A stretch of 64,000 nt of DNA, from NCBI RefSeq assembly GCF_002009425.1, contig NZ_CP019936.1:2901297-2965296 (forward strand). Direction: 5' to 3'. This document shows positions 1 to 9,614 of this stretch, piece after piece. Made by a program: the position numbers and the translations under genes. Position 1 is the first letter of the stretch. The number at the start of each line of letters is the position of its first letter. The stretch is from Thiosocius teredinicola. GTDB lineage: Bacteria > Pseudomonadota > Gammaproteobacteria > Chromatiales > Chromatiaceae. Below the pieces are notes generated by a model, which did not search any database, was not told the origin of the DNA, and was given only the letters and a program-made list of their open reading frames with translations.

Positions 1-85
1 CGTGTGCGGCCTCGTGAACGGTGACGGCAAAGATCAGCGGCAACGCCCAGACCGCGATCCACTGCACGAGGGATAATTCTTCCAT
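1..85 (-). CDS. Site-2 protease family protein (M50), N-terminal fragment
   Basis: Only the first 28 residues lie in the window; the gene runs off the left edge. The peptide begins MEELSLVQWIAVWALPLIF and reaches HEAAH at residues 24-28, the HExxH zinc-binding motif typical of M50 intramembrane metalloproteases, placed in a first hydrophobic helix as in that family. ATG lies at 85-83. Short members of this family are multi-pass inner-membrane proteins, often next to yciO-type genes. Substrate unknown. The motif and its hydrophobic setting are seen; the family call is inference from this short piece. Confidence 0.7.
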   Translation of the reverse strand, partial: MEELSLVQWIAVWALPLIFAVTVHEAAH

Positions 86-137
86 GGCCGCGATTATATC
101 GCTGCGTTGTGCCGCTGGCGCGCCTGCATGGGTCGCT
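86..137. other. Short spacer between the protease start and the repeat element
   Basis: Upstream region of the M50 protease gene, so its promoter should lie here or inside the adjacent repeat. No confident -10/-35 pair was recognised. Confidence 0.3.
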
Positions 138-398
138 TAGCCCGAACATTTCACCAGCCGAACAACGCCATTGTTTTAAGTATCTGGAGCGGCAAGGATT
201 TCCTTGAATCGTGATGCGAACGCCACATTTACAGTTTGTACCCGGCGTCGTTCTATTCGGATTCCTGCGGTTTCTCGCTCGCTGCGGCTTGGCTTTCAAT
301 CAAGCCATAGCGACGGCTATGACCTTTCGCTCCAAGCCGGCGCCTCAACGGCTGCGAAACGCGCCAGTTCTGCGAATACTGGTGAAGTGTTCGGGCTA
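138..398. mobile_element. MITE-like non-coding element with 20-bp terminal inverted repeats
   Basis: The left end, tagcccgaacatttcaccag (138-157), matches the reverse complement of the right end, ctggtgaagtgttcgggcta (379-398), at 19 of 20 positions. The 261-bp unit carries no plausible gene and fills the only sizeable non-coding gap in this part of the window. The right end coincides exactly with the TAG stop codon of yciO (396-398). No clear target-site duplication is visible in the flanks. This fits a miniature inverted-repeat transposable element or a decayed IS remnant. The family is not assigned. A large regulatory hairpin is the alternative. Confidence 0.6.
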
Positions 399-1019
399 GT
401 CGGTGAACAGCGACACATCGCCCAGTCCGGCGCGCAGCACCTTGGGCGGGTCTTCGTGCAGATCGATCACGCTGGTCGGCTCATAGCCGCAGTAGCCGCC
501 GTCGATGATCAGATCGACCGCATGGCCGAGGGTATCGCGCATCTCGTACGGGTCCATCATCGGCATGTCTTCGCCCGGCAGGATCAGCGTGCTGCTGAGC
601 AGCGGCTCGTTGAGGTCGTCGAGCAGCGCCAGGGCCACCCGGTTGTCCGGGATGCGCACGCCGATCGTCTTGCGCTTGGCGTGCATCAGCCGCTTGGGAA
701 CCTGCTTCGTCGCCTGCAGGATGAAGGTGTACGGACCCGGCGTCAGATTCTTGATCAGGCGGTGGGCCTGGTTGTCCATCTTGGTGTAGGCCGAGAGCTC
801 GGACAGGCTGCGTCCGATCAGCGTGAAATTGTGCTGTTCGTCGAGACGCCGGATCTGACGAATACGATCCATCGCCGTCTTGTCGCCGATCTGGCAGCCG
901 ATGGCATAACTGGAATCGGTCGGATAGATCACCACCCCGCCGTCGCGCACGATGTCCGCGGCATGACGAATCAACCGCGCCTGAGGGTTCTCAGGGTGGA
1001 TCTGAAAAAACTGAGACAT
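396..1019 (-). CDS. yciO: YciO, Sua5/YciO/YrdC-family protein
   Basis: A 207-residue protein matching the YciO branch of the Sua5/YrdC/TsaC fold (GGVVIYPTDSSYAIGCQ near residues 28-44, LTPGPYTFIL near 90-100, STLI near 143-146). The fold binds ATP and carries the threonylcarbamoyl-AMP synthase activity used for tRNA t6A modification. For YciO itself the cellular role is less settled than for TsaC. It lies 6 bp after the PHP-domain gene in the same orientation, the same pairing as in Escherichia coli, so the two are probably co-transcribed. The stop codon is supplied by the terminal repeat of the element at 138-398; protein length is nonetheless normal. Confidence 0.88.
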   Translation of the reverse strand: MSQFFQIHPENPQARLIRHAADIVRDGGVVIYPTDSSYAIGCQIGDKTAMDRIRQIRRLDEQHNFTLIGRSLSELSAYTKMDNQAHRLIKNLTPGPYTFILQATKQVPKRLMHAKRKTIGVRIPDNRVALALLDDLNEPLLSSTLILPGEDMPMMDPYEMRDTLGHAVDLIIDGGYCGYEPTSVIDLHEDPPKVLRAGLGDVSLFTD

Positions 1020-1025
1020 CTTAAA

Positions 1026-1868
1026 TCAATGGCTTATCAGCCAATCCTTCCAAATTGGTTTACATCCCTGCGGTAGCTCGGGCAATCGACCGAGCTCGAT
1101 CCAGGGCTGTTCCGGTCCGTGGTAATCGGAACCGGCGGATGCCAGCAAACCAAAATCACGCGCATGGTGCGCCATCGTGAAGTAGTCGTCCTTGCTATGA
1201 CTCCCCGAGACGACCTCAAGCGCCGCGCCGCCGACCTCGACGAATTCGCCGATCAGCCGCCGCAGCTTGGTTCGCGTAAGGGGGTATCGCGCCGGGTGTG
1301 CGATTACCGCTTGCCCACCCGAAAGCCGAATCCAGCGCACCGCATCCTCGAGTTCGGCCCATTCGCCCGGCACATAGCCCGGCTTGCCGTTCACCAGGTA
1401 CTTTTTGAACACCGCGCGCACATCGCTGGCGTGGCCATTATCCACCAGAAATCGTGCGAAATGGGTGCGACTGATCAAACGACCGTTGGATAGTGCGCGT
1501 GCGCCCTCGAACGCACCGTCGATGCCCTTGGCGGCCAGGCGCCGACCGATCTCTTCAGCGCGCCAATCGCGAAACTCGCGCAAACCTGCCAGGCCGCCGT
1601 TCAAGCGCTCGTCGTCCGCGGCCACGTTCAGACCAACAATGTGAATGGTCAGTGATTGCCAGGTGACCGAGATCTCGACACCCGGCACGAAACCGATGCC
1701 GACCTCGCGCGCCGCGTCGGCAGCCTCTGCGACACCCTCGAGCGTGTCGTGATCGGTCAGGGCCATCACCTCCACACCCCCGGCCTGGGCGCGGCAGATC
1801 AGCTCGCGCGGCGTCAGCGTGCCGTCGGAGGCGGTGGAATGGGCATGTAAATCAAATGAACTGGGCAT
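1026..1868 (-). CDS. rnm: PHP-domain phosphoesterase, RNase AM (YciV/TrpH)
   Basis: A 280-residue PHP-fold metal-dependent phosphoesterase. The metal motif HAHSTASDGTLTP is at residues 8-20, followed by LTDHDT (37-42) and later HPARYPLT and SDYHGP motifs that complete the trinuclear metal site. The E. coli homologue (YciV, RNase AM) is a 5'-3' exonuclease that trims the 5' ends of 23S, 16S and 5S rRNA. It heads a two-gene operon with yciO. The ATG at 1868 lies inside a 14-bp inverted repeat shared with the start of the divergent gene's leader. The family is certain; the RNase AM role is transferred by homology. Confidence 0.87.
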   Translation of the reverse strand: MPSSFDLHAHSTASDGTLTPRELICRAQAGGVEVMALTDHDTLEGVAEAADAAREVGIGFVPGVEISVTWQSLTIHIVGLNVAADDERLNGGLAGLREFRDWRAEEIGRRLAAKGIDGAFEGARALSNGRLISRTHFARFLVDNGHASDVRAVFKKYLVNGKPGYVPGEWAELEDAVRWIRLSGGQAVIAHPARYPLTRTKLRRLIGEFVEVGGAALEVVSGSHSKDDYFTMAHHARDFGLLASAGSDYHGPEQPWIELGRLPELPQGCKPIWKDWLISH

Positions 1869-1936
1869 AGCGCCGATTTTACAGGAACACCCGCGCCGCC
1901 GTTCGCCGACAAAGGCCGTGGTAATCGGCGCTATGC
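1865..1936. repeat. 14-bp perfect inverted repeat between divergent genes
   Basis: gcatagcgccgatt (1865-1878) and aatcggcgctatgc (1923-1936) are exact reverse complements separated by 44 bp. The left arm covers the rnm start codon; the right arm lies 40 bp before the start of the divergent gene at 1976. It may be a two-site operator for the divergent promoters or a local inverted duplication. Confidence 0.6.
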
Positions 1937-1975
1937 ACCCTGTGCGATCAACTGTGCGTGCTACACTTCCGCGCC

Positions 1976-2704
1976 ATGAAAGTCCCGCCGGTCGACCTTT
2001 CCCACCTTCGAGAACGCTATCGCGAACTGGCCACGCGAGTGCACGAGTTATGGGAATCGTCCAACCTCGCCCACGACGACGTCGACACCCCGGAACTGTT
2101 GCGCGACGCGATGTCGCAGCTGATCGACATGCTGCGGCTGATCGGTACCGACGAGTCGCCGGCCGACAGCGCCGAGATCAACACGGTGGGTGAATACGGC
2201 CTGCACTTGATCGACGAACTGGCAAAGGTCGCGGCCAGCCTCGATCAGACCCGGCTCGCGTCGGAGATCGAACACCTGGCCATGCCGTTCGCCCTGTGGG
2301 TTGCGCGTCATGGCGGCGAGATCCGTCACCTGCAGCCGGTGGTCAACGCCCTGGCGCATTACGCCAACCAGGTCAGCCACCCGCAGGAGATGGCGGCGCT
2401 CTACACCCAGTGCTGCGAATTGATCGATGCGGTGAGCCCGGCGTGTGAAGATGCCTCGGGAACCGATCCGCAACACCCGTGGCGCCTGCTGTTGCTCAAT
2501 CGCGCGATTGTCGCCACCCGCAGCCACAATCCCGAACTCATGGAACCCGCCTTCGACGCCGTGGTCGAAATGCTGCCGAACGATGCCCGGGGATTCTTCG
2601 CCGAGGGGATGGAGCAGATCACCATCATCGATTATCCCGAAGCGGTACGCGATGTGATTCGGCGCTATTTTCTGATGTTTGCCTCGTCGCGGCGCCTGCA
2701 CTAA
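1976..2704 (+). CDS. Conserved-looking cytosolic protein of unknown function
   Basis: A 242-residue acidic protein starting MKVPPVDLSHLRERY. It has no signal peptide or membrane segment and is mostly helical by composition, with repeated Leu/Glu/Asp-rich stretches. I do not recognise a family. An upstream in-frame ATG (1958) would add only MLHFRA; the start at 1976 is preferred because the region before it looks like promoter (TACACT at 1962-1967 could serve as a -10). It is first in a tight forward run with yciB, yciI and a periplasmic PPIase (17 bp to yciB), so it may belong to the same envelope-related transcription unit. No function is assigned. Confidence 0.75.
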   Translation: MKVPPVDLSHLRERYRELATRVHELWESSNLAHDDVDTPELLRDAMSQLIDMLRLIGTDESPADSAEINTVGEYGLHLIDELAKVAASLDQTRLASEIEHLAMPFALWVARHGGEIRHLQPVVNALAHYANQVSHPQEMAALYTQCCELIDAVSPACEDASGTDPQHPWRLLLLNRAIVATRSHNPELMEPAFDAVVEMLPNDARGFFAEGMEQITIIDYPEAVRDVIRRYFLMFASSRRLH

Positions 2705-2721
2705 AGGAACGACAACTGCCG

Positions 2722-3279
2722 ATGAAGATGCTCGTCGACCTGTTTCCGGTCATTCTGTTTTTCGTCGCCTACAAGCTGACCGATATCTACGTGGCTACGC
2801 AAGTCGCCATCGGCGCTGCCGTGTTGCAGGTGGCTTACCTCAAACTGCGCCGCGGTCGTGTCGAACCGATGCACTGGATTACGTTGGGTTTCTTGGTGGT
2901 CCTCGGTGGACTGACCCTGTTCCTGCATGATCCAACCTTCTTGAAGTGGAAACCAACCATCGTGAACTGGTTGCTGGGCGCCGGCTTCCTGCTGTCATCA
3001 ATCTTCATGAAACGCGATCTGCTACGTCGCATGATGGATCAGTCGCTGACGCTGCCCGATGCCGTGTGGCGCAACCTGAACATCGCCTGGGTGGTGTTCT
3101 TCTTCGCCTCGGGCGCGATCAACCTGTTTGTTGCTTACAACTTCTCGGAAGACACCTGGGTAAATTTCAAGCTGTTCGGCTTCCTCGGCCTGACGCTGCT
3201 GTTCATGATCGCCCAGGGTTTCTATCTCGCGAAGTACCTGCAAGCCGAACCCGATTCACCGCAAACGCAAGAGGATTGA
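2722..3279 (+). CDS. yciB: YciB/IspZ inner-membrane septation protein A
   Basis: A 185-residue polytopic membrane protein beginning [19 protein letters not shown], the family's hallmark N-terminus, followed by about five hydrophobic helices and the conserved patches [33 protein letters not shown] and [10 protein letters not shown]. Members are needed for normal cell-envelope integrity and septation and interact with elongasome and divisome proteins in E. coli. The ATG at 2722 gives the usual family length; the longer open frame upstream overlaps the previous gene in another frame and is rejected. yciI follows after 4 bp, as in many gammaproteobacteria. Confidence 0.95.
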   Translation: MKMLVDLFPVILFFVAYKLTDIYVATQVAIGAAVLQVAYLKLRRGRVEPMHWITLGFLVVLGGLTLFLHDPTFLKWKPTIVNWLLGAGFLLSSIFMKRDLLRRMMDQSLTLPDAVWRNLNIAWVVFFFASGAINLFVAYNFSEDTWVNFKLFGFLGLTLLFMIAQGFYLAKYLQAEPDSPQTQED

Positions 3280-3283
3280 TGCC

Positions 3284-3586
3284 ATGCTTTACTGCATCGT
3301 TGGCACCGATGTAGCCGACAGCCTGCCGCTGCGCAAAAGTGCGCGCGAAGGCCATCTGCAGCGACTCGAACAACTGCAACAAGAAGGCCGCCTGGTACTG
3401 GCCGGCCCAAACCCGGCGGTCGACAGCAATGATCCCGGTGAGGCCGGATTCACCGGCAGCCTGATCGTCGCCGAGTTTGCCGACCTGGATGCCGCCAAGG
3501 CCTGGGCCGATGCCGATCCGTACATCGCCGCCGGCGTCTATGCCGACGTGATCGTCAAACCCTTCAAACAAGTCTTTCCCAAATAA
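3284..3586 (+). CDS. yciI: YciI family protein
   Basis: A 100-residue protein of the YciI family, a small dimeric alpha-beta fold related to muconolactone isomerase-like proteins. The conserved His of the putative active-site dyad is H24 in [10 protein letters not shown], and the usual C-terminal pattern [17 protein letters not shown] is present. The biochemical role of stand-alone YciI proteins is not firmly known. It is translationally close to yciB (4 bp gap) and 29 bp before the ppiC-like gene, so probably part of that operon. Confidence 0.92.
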   Translation: MLYCIVGTDVADSLPLRKSAREGHLQRLEQLQQEGRLVLAGPNPAVDSNDPGEAGFTGSLIVAEFADLDAAKAWADADPYIAAGVYADVIVKPFKQVFPK

Positions 3587-3615
3587 CGCCGCCAAGGCGT
3601 CAGGAGAAAACCGCA

Positions 3616-4455
3616 ATGCGAATCACCGCAACTCGATTCGGCGCACTGGTCTTGTGCCTTGGGCTCGCCCTGCCGGCGACCGCCGAACAGACTGCCACCG
3701 AGGATCAGGCAGCCCAGGAAACCACCGAACCGCAAACCATCGTGACGATCGATGGCAAGCCGATCACCAACCTGCATTTTGCGCTGTTCGTCACCCAGAC
3801 CGGCCGCCAGCCGGAGGATGCCGAGTCGCAGATCGACCTGTTGAACGAGATGATCAACAACTTCATGGTGGCCGAATCGGCAGAAGGCCAGGCCCTGGCC
3901 GAAGAACCCGAGGTCAAAGCGGCTTTGGAAGTGGCGCGCGCCCGCTTGTTGGCGCAGAGCTTCATCCGCTCGGAGATCGCCAAGGTCAAGATCGACGAAG
4001 ACGAGATCAAGAAGATCTACGACGAACAGTACGGCAACAAGAAACGTCAGGAATTCAAGGCGCGCCACATCCTGCTCAATAGCGAAGAAGACGCCAAGGC
4101 CCTGATCAAGGAGCTGGATGGCGGCGCCGACTTTGCCGAGCTGGCCAAGCAGCGCTCGATCGGACCGAGCAAGACAGTCGGCGGCGATCTGGGCTGGTTT
4201 GCACCGGACGAGATGGTTGCGGAGTTCGCCGACGCAACTGCTGCGCTGGAAGACGGCGCCTACAGCAAGGCGCCGGTTCAGACGCAGTTCGGCTGGCACG
4301 TGATCCTGCGTGAAGAGAGCCGTGAGTCGCCCCCGCCTTCGTTGGATACGGTACGCGCCGAGATTACGCAGAAAATCCAGCAGGAACAGGTGACCGAGGC
4401 GGTGTCGGCAATCCGCAAGAAGGCCAATATCGAAGTTCAGGAAGCCGCCCAGTAA
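3616..4455 (+). CDS. Periplasmic peptidyl-prolyl isomerase, parvulin type (PpiC/SurA-like)
   Basis: A 279-residue secreted foldase. Residues 1-23 form a Sec signal peptide (cleavage predicted after ATA). A helical SurA-like N-terminal segment covers about 30-140, and a parvulin domain about 148-245 carries FKARHILL, FAELAKQRS, GGDLGWF and FGWHVI, the standard rotamase signatures. It catalyses cis-trans isomerisation of prolyl bonds and probably chaperones outer-membrane or periplasmic proteins. A CAGGAG Shine-Dalgarno sequence lies just upstream. It ends its operon at a strong hairpin (4465-4494). The window holds a second, membrane-anchored parvulin (ppiD, 37427-39343). Confidence 0.93.
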   Translation: MRITATRFGALVLCLGLALPATAEQTATEDQAAQETTEPQTIVTIDGKPITNLHFALFVTQTGRQPEDAESQIDLLNEMINNFMVAESAEGQALAEEPEVKAALEVARARLLAQSFIRSEIAKVKIDEDEIKKIYDEQYGNKKRQEFKARHILLNSEEDAKALIKELDGGADFAELAKQRSIGPSKTVGGDLGWFAPDEMVAEFADATAALEDGAYSKAPVQTQFGWHVILREESRESPPPSLDTVRAEITQKIQQEQVTEAVSAIRKKANIEVQEAAQ

Positions 4456-4464
4456 GCAAAACAA

Positions 4465-4494
4465 AACCCGCCGGCACGAACTGCCAGGCGGGTT
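4465..4494. terminator. Bidirectional rho-independent terminator
   Basis: AACCCGCC (4465-4472) pairs with GGCGGGTT (4487-4494), and the inner GGCA (4473-4476) pairs with TGCC (4482-4485). A-rich sequence on the left gives a T-tract on the reverse strand, so it can end both the ppiC unit and the converging gene at 4514-4804. Confidence 0.8.
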
Positions 4495-4513
4495 CTGTTA
4501 TCGGCCTACTCGT

Positions 4514-4804
4514 TCAGCTGTCGTCTTTCTTCGGCGCCTTGCCGATCCGGCTGATCGGCACCACGTCGGCCGGCGCCGGTTCGTCGGTGAAGTAAGGACG
4601 CTCCTGGGCAACGCCTGCCGCATCGGCCAGCTCGCGCTCACGCAACGAGATCAGGCCGAGACAATGCCGCACGTCCTGGATGGTCTGGTCTGACAGGGGA
4701 TGTTTCATCGCCCGGCTGGGCGGGGTCGTGTCCTTGATGATCTGCGCCAATACCTTGCGCATCACCACCAGGATTTCTCGTTCTTTGCGGCTCTCATCGC
4801 TCAT
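4514..4804 (-). CDS. Small conserved protein of unknown function downstream of rpoS
   Basis: A 96-residue soluble protein, MSDESRKEREILVVMRKVL..., with the recognisable stretch KDTTPPSRAMKHPLSDQTIQDVRHCLGLISLRERELA in the middle and a basic tail. I recall similar short proteins in gammaproteobacteria but cannot name a verified function. The start at 4804 is chosen over the longer frame at 4894 because the extra 30 residues are Arg/Ser-rich and lie in the rpoS-downstream spacer. It follows rpoS by 111 bp in the same direction and may be in its transcript. No signal peptide or membrane segment. Confidence 0.7.
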   Translation of the reverse strand: MSDESRKEREILVVMRKVLAQIIKDTTPPSRAMKHPLSDQTIQDVRHCLGLISLRERELADAAGVAQERPYFTDEPAPADVVPISRIGKAPKKDDS

Positions 4805-4915
4805 GATGATCCGGGCTCCGTAGCTTGATTGCCGACAGGATACCCGAATCGTCCTGACCAAAGCCATGCGGCCCGTGAGCCAATATCGGCCCACGGACGC
4901 CTGAGCGAATTACGT

Positions 4916-5920
<1,005 letters not shown>

Positions 5921-5977
5921 GCGACCCCTCCATCACTTTTGTGACTACGTGAACCAAAGGTGCAGTAACTGCCGGTT

Positions 5978-6889
5978 TTACAGTCTGGGCAACAACCCTT
6001 TCGGATCGACCGGTTTACCGTCACGTCTGATTTCAAAATGCAGTAGTGCGTCGCCGTTATTCGCGGTACCCATCTCTGCAATCTTCTGTCCTTTGGTGAC
6101 CTGGTCGCCTTCCTTGACCAGGATCTTTCTGTTGTGTCCGTAGGCACTCAGATATTTATCATTATGTTTGATGATAATAAGCCGCCCATAGCCGATCAGT
6201 CCACTACCGCTGTAGACCACGCGTCCCCCTTCGGCGGCTTGAATCGTGTTCCCAATCCGACCGCCGATCTTGATGCCGCGACGCGACGGATCAGAGGCAT
6301 TGAACTGCGATACGATTTTTCCTCTCACGGGCCATGCCCATGCAAGGTACGTCGGACCACTTTTGGTCGATGTGGGTTTTGCCACGGGCGGTGTAGATTT
6401 CTTCGGCGGAGAAGTTTTGGCCGAGGTGCGCGGCTTCGTTTTCGGCAGCGGCGTGGCCGTCGATCGCGTCGGTGGGCGCGTAGCCGGCAGCGCGCGCGTC
6501 TGCGTCGATGAGCGATGCGAGGTGGCCGACGATGCACGGCGCGTCGTGGGTGCCGACAATCTTAGGGTTTGCCCGGGGTAGATGCGGTAAGGCGGGCGAA
6601 TACCGTTCCATGCAGCGACCAGGCGGTAATCGATGCCCTTCTGCCAGGCTATACCGTAGAGGGTGTCGCCGCGTTGCACGCGGTAGACATCACCGCTTAC
6701 CGTCGGACGCGGCGCCGGTGCGGTGCGGGCCGGCGGTTTGGCACCGCGCGTTTCTACCGGCGCACGCCAACTCGCTGTACAACCGGCAAGCATCGCGACG
6801 ATCAACAGCGAGCAGAGCAATGCCGGCAGGTTTCCCTTCCTGAGAGACCTGTAGGGTTGCCCGCGTGTCCAGAAGGTTGCCTGCTTCAA
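5978..6889 (-). CDS. nlpD: NlpD, LysM/LytM-domain lipoprotein, amidase activator
   Basis: A 303-residue outer-membrane lipoprotein. The lipobox LAGC places the lipidated Cys at 37; LysM peptidoglycan-binding domain about 68-112; Pro/Thr/Lys-rich linker; M23 (LytM) domain about 180-300. The catalytic Zn ligands of true M23 endopeptidases are missing: the HxxxD position reads GIKIGG and the final HxH reads LLHFEIR. This is the degenerate pattern of NlpD/EnvC, which activate cell-wall amidases (AmiC for NlpD) instead of cutting peptidoglycan. Located between yqaA and rpoS in the conserved surE-pcm-nlpD-rpoS cluster. Confidence 0.95.
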   Translation of the reverse strand: MKQATFWTRGQPYRSLRKGNLPALLCSLLIVAMLAGCTASWRAPVETRGAKPPARTAPAPRPTVSGDVYRVQRGDTLYGIAWQKGIDYRLVAAWNGIRPPYRIYPGQTLRLSAPTTRRASSATSHRSSTQTRALPATRPPTRSTATPLPKTKPRTSAKTSPPKKSTPPVAKPTSTKSGPTYLAWAWPVRGKIVSQFNASDPSRRGIKIGGRIGNTIQAAEGGRVVYSGSGLIGYGRLIIIKHNDKYLSAYGHNRKILVKEGDQVTKGQKIAEMGTANNGDALLHFEIRRDGKPVDPKGLLPRL

Positions 6890-6913
6890 GATCCCCGCTT
6901 CTTCAGCGCATAC

Positions 6914-7492
6914 TTAATAACGATACACCAGCACTATGATGACGATGGCGGCGACCGTCAACCAACCCAGCCAGTCGACCCAACGGTGCAGTTTCGCTTC
7001 CATCGACTCACCGCCCCAGGCCATCAGCAACGACACCAGATAAAAGCGCATACCGCGTCCGATGAACGATGCCAGCACGAACGGCAGAAACGCCATGCTG
7101 AGCACACCGGCGGTGATCGTAAAGACCTTGTACGGAATCGGTGAAAAGCCGGCGGCAAAGATGGCGACAAAGCCCCACTCTTCGAACCACTGCTTGGCCA
7201 ATGCGAAAGGTTCGGCGTAACGGCCTTCCGTCAGCAGCGACTGCACCAACTCGAAGGCAAACATGCCGATCAGGTAACCGAAGATACCGCCGGCGACCGA
7301 GGTGAGCGTGGCCAGCGTGGCAAACCACACGGCGCGCTTGGGTTGCGCCAGACTCATCGGCGCCAGCATCACGTCGGGCGGAATCGGAAAGAATGACGAT
7401 TCGGCGAAACTCAGGCCACCGAGATACCACGGCGCATGCGGATGGCGCGCCCAGACCATCGCCTTGGCGTACAACGACGAAAAGATTTTCAC
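6914..7492 (-). CDS. YqaA-type VTT/DedA-family membrane protein
   Basis: A 192-residue polytopic membrane protein of the YqaA branch of the SNARE-associated/VTT (DedA-like) superfamily. Family marks are PWYLGGLSFAESSFFPIPPDVMLAPMSL (residues 21-49, with the re-entrant FPIPPD loop), GGIFGYLIG, and FSPIPYKVFTITAGVL in the second half. DedA relatives act in lipid-carrier or phospholipid transport. Translation appears to start at GTG (7492-7490), directly after the pcm TGA stop, so the gene is translationally coupled to pcm. The same pcm-yqaA-nlpD order is found in Pseudomonas-type genomes. Confidence 0.85.
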   Translation of the reverse strand: MKIFSSLYAKAMVWARHPHAPWYLGGLSFAESSFFPIPPDVMLAPMSLAQPKRAVWFATLATLTSVAGGIFGYLIGMFAFELVQSLLTEGRYAEPFALAKQWFEEWGFVAIFAAGFSPIPYKVFTITAGVLSMAFLPFVLASFIGRGMRFYLVSLLMAWGGESMEAKLHRWVDWLGWLTVAAIVIIVLVYRY

Positions 7493-8152
7493 TCAGATGA
7501 CTCCGCCGAGCAGAGGAACAAAACTGACGCGCTCCAACATCTCATGCTCGTAGCCGTCATCGGTGCGATGCACACGCACCAGGGCCTGCTGATCGCGCAA
7601 ACCGATCGGCAACACCATGCGTCCGCCGGGACGCAGCTGTTCGACCAAGGCGAGCGGTATCCCTTCCGGTGCTGCGGTCACGATAATGCCGTCGAACGGC
7701 GCGTACTCGGGCAGCCCCATTCCGCCGTCGGTGTGTTTGGTCACGATGTTACGAATCTTCAGTGCCTGAAAACGCCGCCGCGCCTGATCGAGCAGTACCT
7801 TGATGCGCTCGACGGTGTAGACGCGGCGCACCAAGGGTGCCAACACGGCAGTCTGATATCCGGACCCGGTGCCCACTTCGAGAATGTTTTCCAGCGGTCC
7901 TTCGGCGATCAGCGCCTCGGTCATACGCGCGACGATGTAGGGTTGCGAGATTGTCTGGCCGTTGCCGATCGGCAGCGCCGTGTCTTCGTAGGCACGACTG
8001 GCCAGCGCTTCGTCGACGAACATGTGACGCGGCGTGTTGCGCATGCTGTCGAGCACACGCGTATCGCGCACACCCTCGTCGCGCAGACGCTGAATCAGAC
8101 GCTCGCGCGTGCGTTGCGAAGTCATGCCGATGCCTTGATTCAGCGGCGTCAT
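7493..8152 (-). CDS. pcm: Protein-L-isoaspartate O-methyltransferase
   Basis: A 219-residue SAM-dependent enzyme that methylates isoaspartyl residues and starts their repair to aspartate in ageing proteins. Motif I is [16 protein letters not shown] (about 83-98), preceded by the family's [17 protein letters not shown]. The start at 8152 overlaps the surE stop as ATGA, which supports it over the longer upstream frame, which would run through surE. A second in-frame ATG lies nine codons on (MTSQRT). It is a member of the stress-survival cluster surE-pcm-nlpD-rpoS. Confidence 0.95.
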   Translation of the reverse strand: MTPLNQGIGMTSQRTRERLIQRLRDEGVRDTRVLDSMRNTPRHMFVDEALASRAYEDTALPIGNGQTISQPYIVARMTEALIAEGPLENILEVGTGSGYQTAVLAPLVRRVYTVERIKVLLDQARRRFQALKIRNIVTKHTDGGMGLPEYAPFDGIIVTAAPEGIPLALVEQLRPGGRMVLPIGLRDQQALVRVHRTDDGYEHEMLERVSFVPLLGGVI

Positions 8153-8898
8153 ACGCCGGCCTCCAACCAGGCGGCAAGATCCGGTAGCGCCTGGTGTCGG
8201 GTCAGATCCACCTGCAAGGGAGTGATCGAGACAAAGCCGTTTCTCACCGCGTAGAAGTCGGTGCCGGGACCGGCATCCTGCTCTGCGCCGGCTGGGCCCA
8301 CCCAGTAGATCGGTCGCCCGCGCGGGTCTTCGGATTTCACCACCGGCTCTGCCTTGTGGCGGTGCCCCAGACGGGTCGCTGCATATCCCTGCAACTGATC
8401 GAACGGGATATCGGGTACGTTCACGTTCAGAATCGAATCCGACGCGATCGGCTGCTCGCACAAACGCTTCACCAGCATGGCGGCCACGCGAGCGCCGGTA
8501 TCGAAATGCTGCGGCGTGTGCGACGACATCGACACGGCGATCGCCGGATATCCCAGAAACCGTCCCTCGGTCGCGGCCGCCACGGTACCCGAGTAGAGCA
8601 CGTCGTCACCCATGTTGGCGCCGGCATTGATGCCGGAGACGACCATGTCCGGCTCCTGTTCGAGCAATCCGGTAATCGCCAGGTGCACGCAGTCGGTCGG
8701 CGTGCCGTCGACCCGGATAAAACCGTTCTCCGCGGTCGCAGCACGAATCGGTATCTCCAGCGTCAGCGAGTTGCTCGCACCGCTGCGGTCGCGGTCCGGC
8801 GCGACCACCACCGTGTCGGCGATCGTCGCCATCACATCGTGCAGTGCCTTCAGGCCCGGTGCCTGATAGCCGTCGTCGTTACTGAGGAGAATTCGCAT
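8149..8898 (-). CDS. surE: 5'/3'-nucleotidase and exopolyphosphatase SurE
   Basis: A 249-residue SurE nucleotidase that removes phosphate from nucleoside 5'- and 3'-monophosphates and short polyphosphate. The N-terminal [10 protein letters not shown] carries the metal-binding D8 and D9; RSGASNSLT supplies the conserved Ser, and [24 protein letters not shown] supplies the metal Asn. It overlaps pcm by 4 bp (ATGA). It begins the reverse cluster that ends at rpoS, divergent from smr across 118 bp. Confidence 0.96.
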   Translation of the reverse strand: MRILLSNDDGYQAPGLKALHDVMATIADTVVVAPDRDRSGASNSLTLEIPIRAATAENGFIRVDGTPTDCVHLAITGLLEQEPDMVVSGINAGANMGDDVLYSGTVAAATEGRFLGYPAIAVSMSSHTPQHFDTGARVAAMLVKRLCEQPIASDSILNVNVPDIPFDQLQGYAATRLGHRHKAEPVVKSEDPRGRPIYWVGPAGAEQDAGPGTDFYAVRNGFVSITPLQVDLTRHQALPDLAAWLEAGV

Positions 8899-9016
8899 GC
8901 CGTCCTAGTTGTGCACCGCCCCCAACTGCGGGCCGGTCTTGAAGCCGCCGATGATACTGCAAACCGTGCACCGCCTCACCTTGATCTATGGTTGGGAACC
9001 CGTTTCAATCGACAGC

Positions 9017-9556
9017 ATGGGCGATCCACCTGACACCCCCGAAAACGACGACAGCGACCTGTTTCAGACCGCGATGGGCGACGTTGAGCCGATCACGCCG
9101 GAGCAGGTCGAGCCGTACCGTAAGAAACGTCGCCCCGAGCCGCTCAACCTGCCGGTGGGCGACGAACAGGAAGACGAACTCGCCGACCTGGCGATCGAAA
9201 CCGGCGAGTTCCTCGAGTTCCGCCGCCCGGGCATCCAGAACCGCCTGTTCCGCGACCTGCAGCGCGGCGTGATCGAACCCGAAGGCACGCTCGATCTGCA
9301 CGGGCTGCGCGTGCACGAGGCCAAGCCGGCCCTGGTGCGGTTTCTGAACTACCACCGCGACATCGGTCGACGTTGCGTGCGCATCATCCACGGCAAAGGT
9401 CGCGGATCCGGCCAGCAGCCCGTACTCAAGCAGAAAACCAACCAGTGGCTGCGGCAGCGCGAAGACGTGCTGGCGTTCGCCACCGCACCGCGCTGGGACG
9501 GCGGCACCGGGGCGGTCTACGTGCTGCTATCGGGCAAGTTTCGTCGCACCGATTGA
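9017..9556 (+). CDS. Smr-domain protein (SmrA/YdaL-like)
   Basis: A 179-residue protein with a C-terminal Smr domain (about 95-175): LDLHGLRVHEAKPALVRFL, then RCVRIIHGKGRGSG and the end VLAFATAPRWDGGTGAVYVLL. The DLHGL and HGxG motifs are typical of Smr nucleases. E. coli SmrA shows DNA nicking activity; SmrB cleaves mRNA at collided ribosomes. The N-terminal part is acidic, with a PYRKKRRPEPLN patch typical of the stand-alone bacterial forms. ATG 9017 is preferred over a frame opening at 8909, whose extra 36 residues lie in the divergent promoter region. It separates surE from the stator-like pair. Confidence 0.9.
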   Translation: MGDPPDTPENDDSDLFQTAMGDVEPITPEQVEPYRKKRRPEPLNLPVGDEQEDELADLAIETGEFLEFRRPGIQNRLFRDLQRGVIEPEGTLDLHGLRVHEAKPALVRFLNYHRDIGRRCVRIIHGKGRGSGQQPVLKQKTNQWLRQREDVLAFATAPRWDGGTGAVYVLLSGKFRRTD

Positions 9557-9614
9557 TCCGACGCGCACAACCCGAATCCCGTTCCTCGCCACTCACCCGC
9601 AGTCGCCGAAGCGC

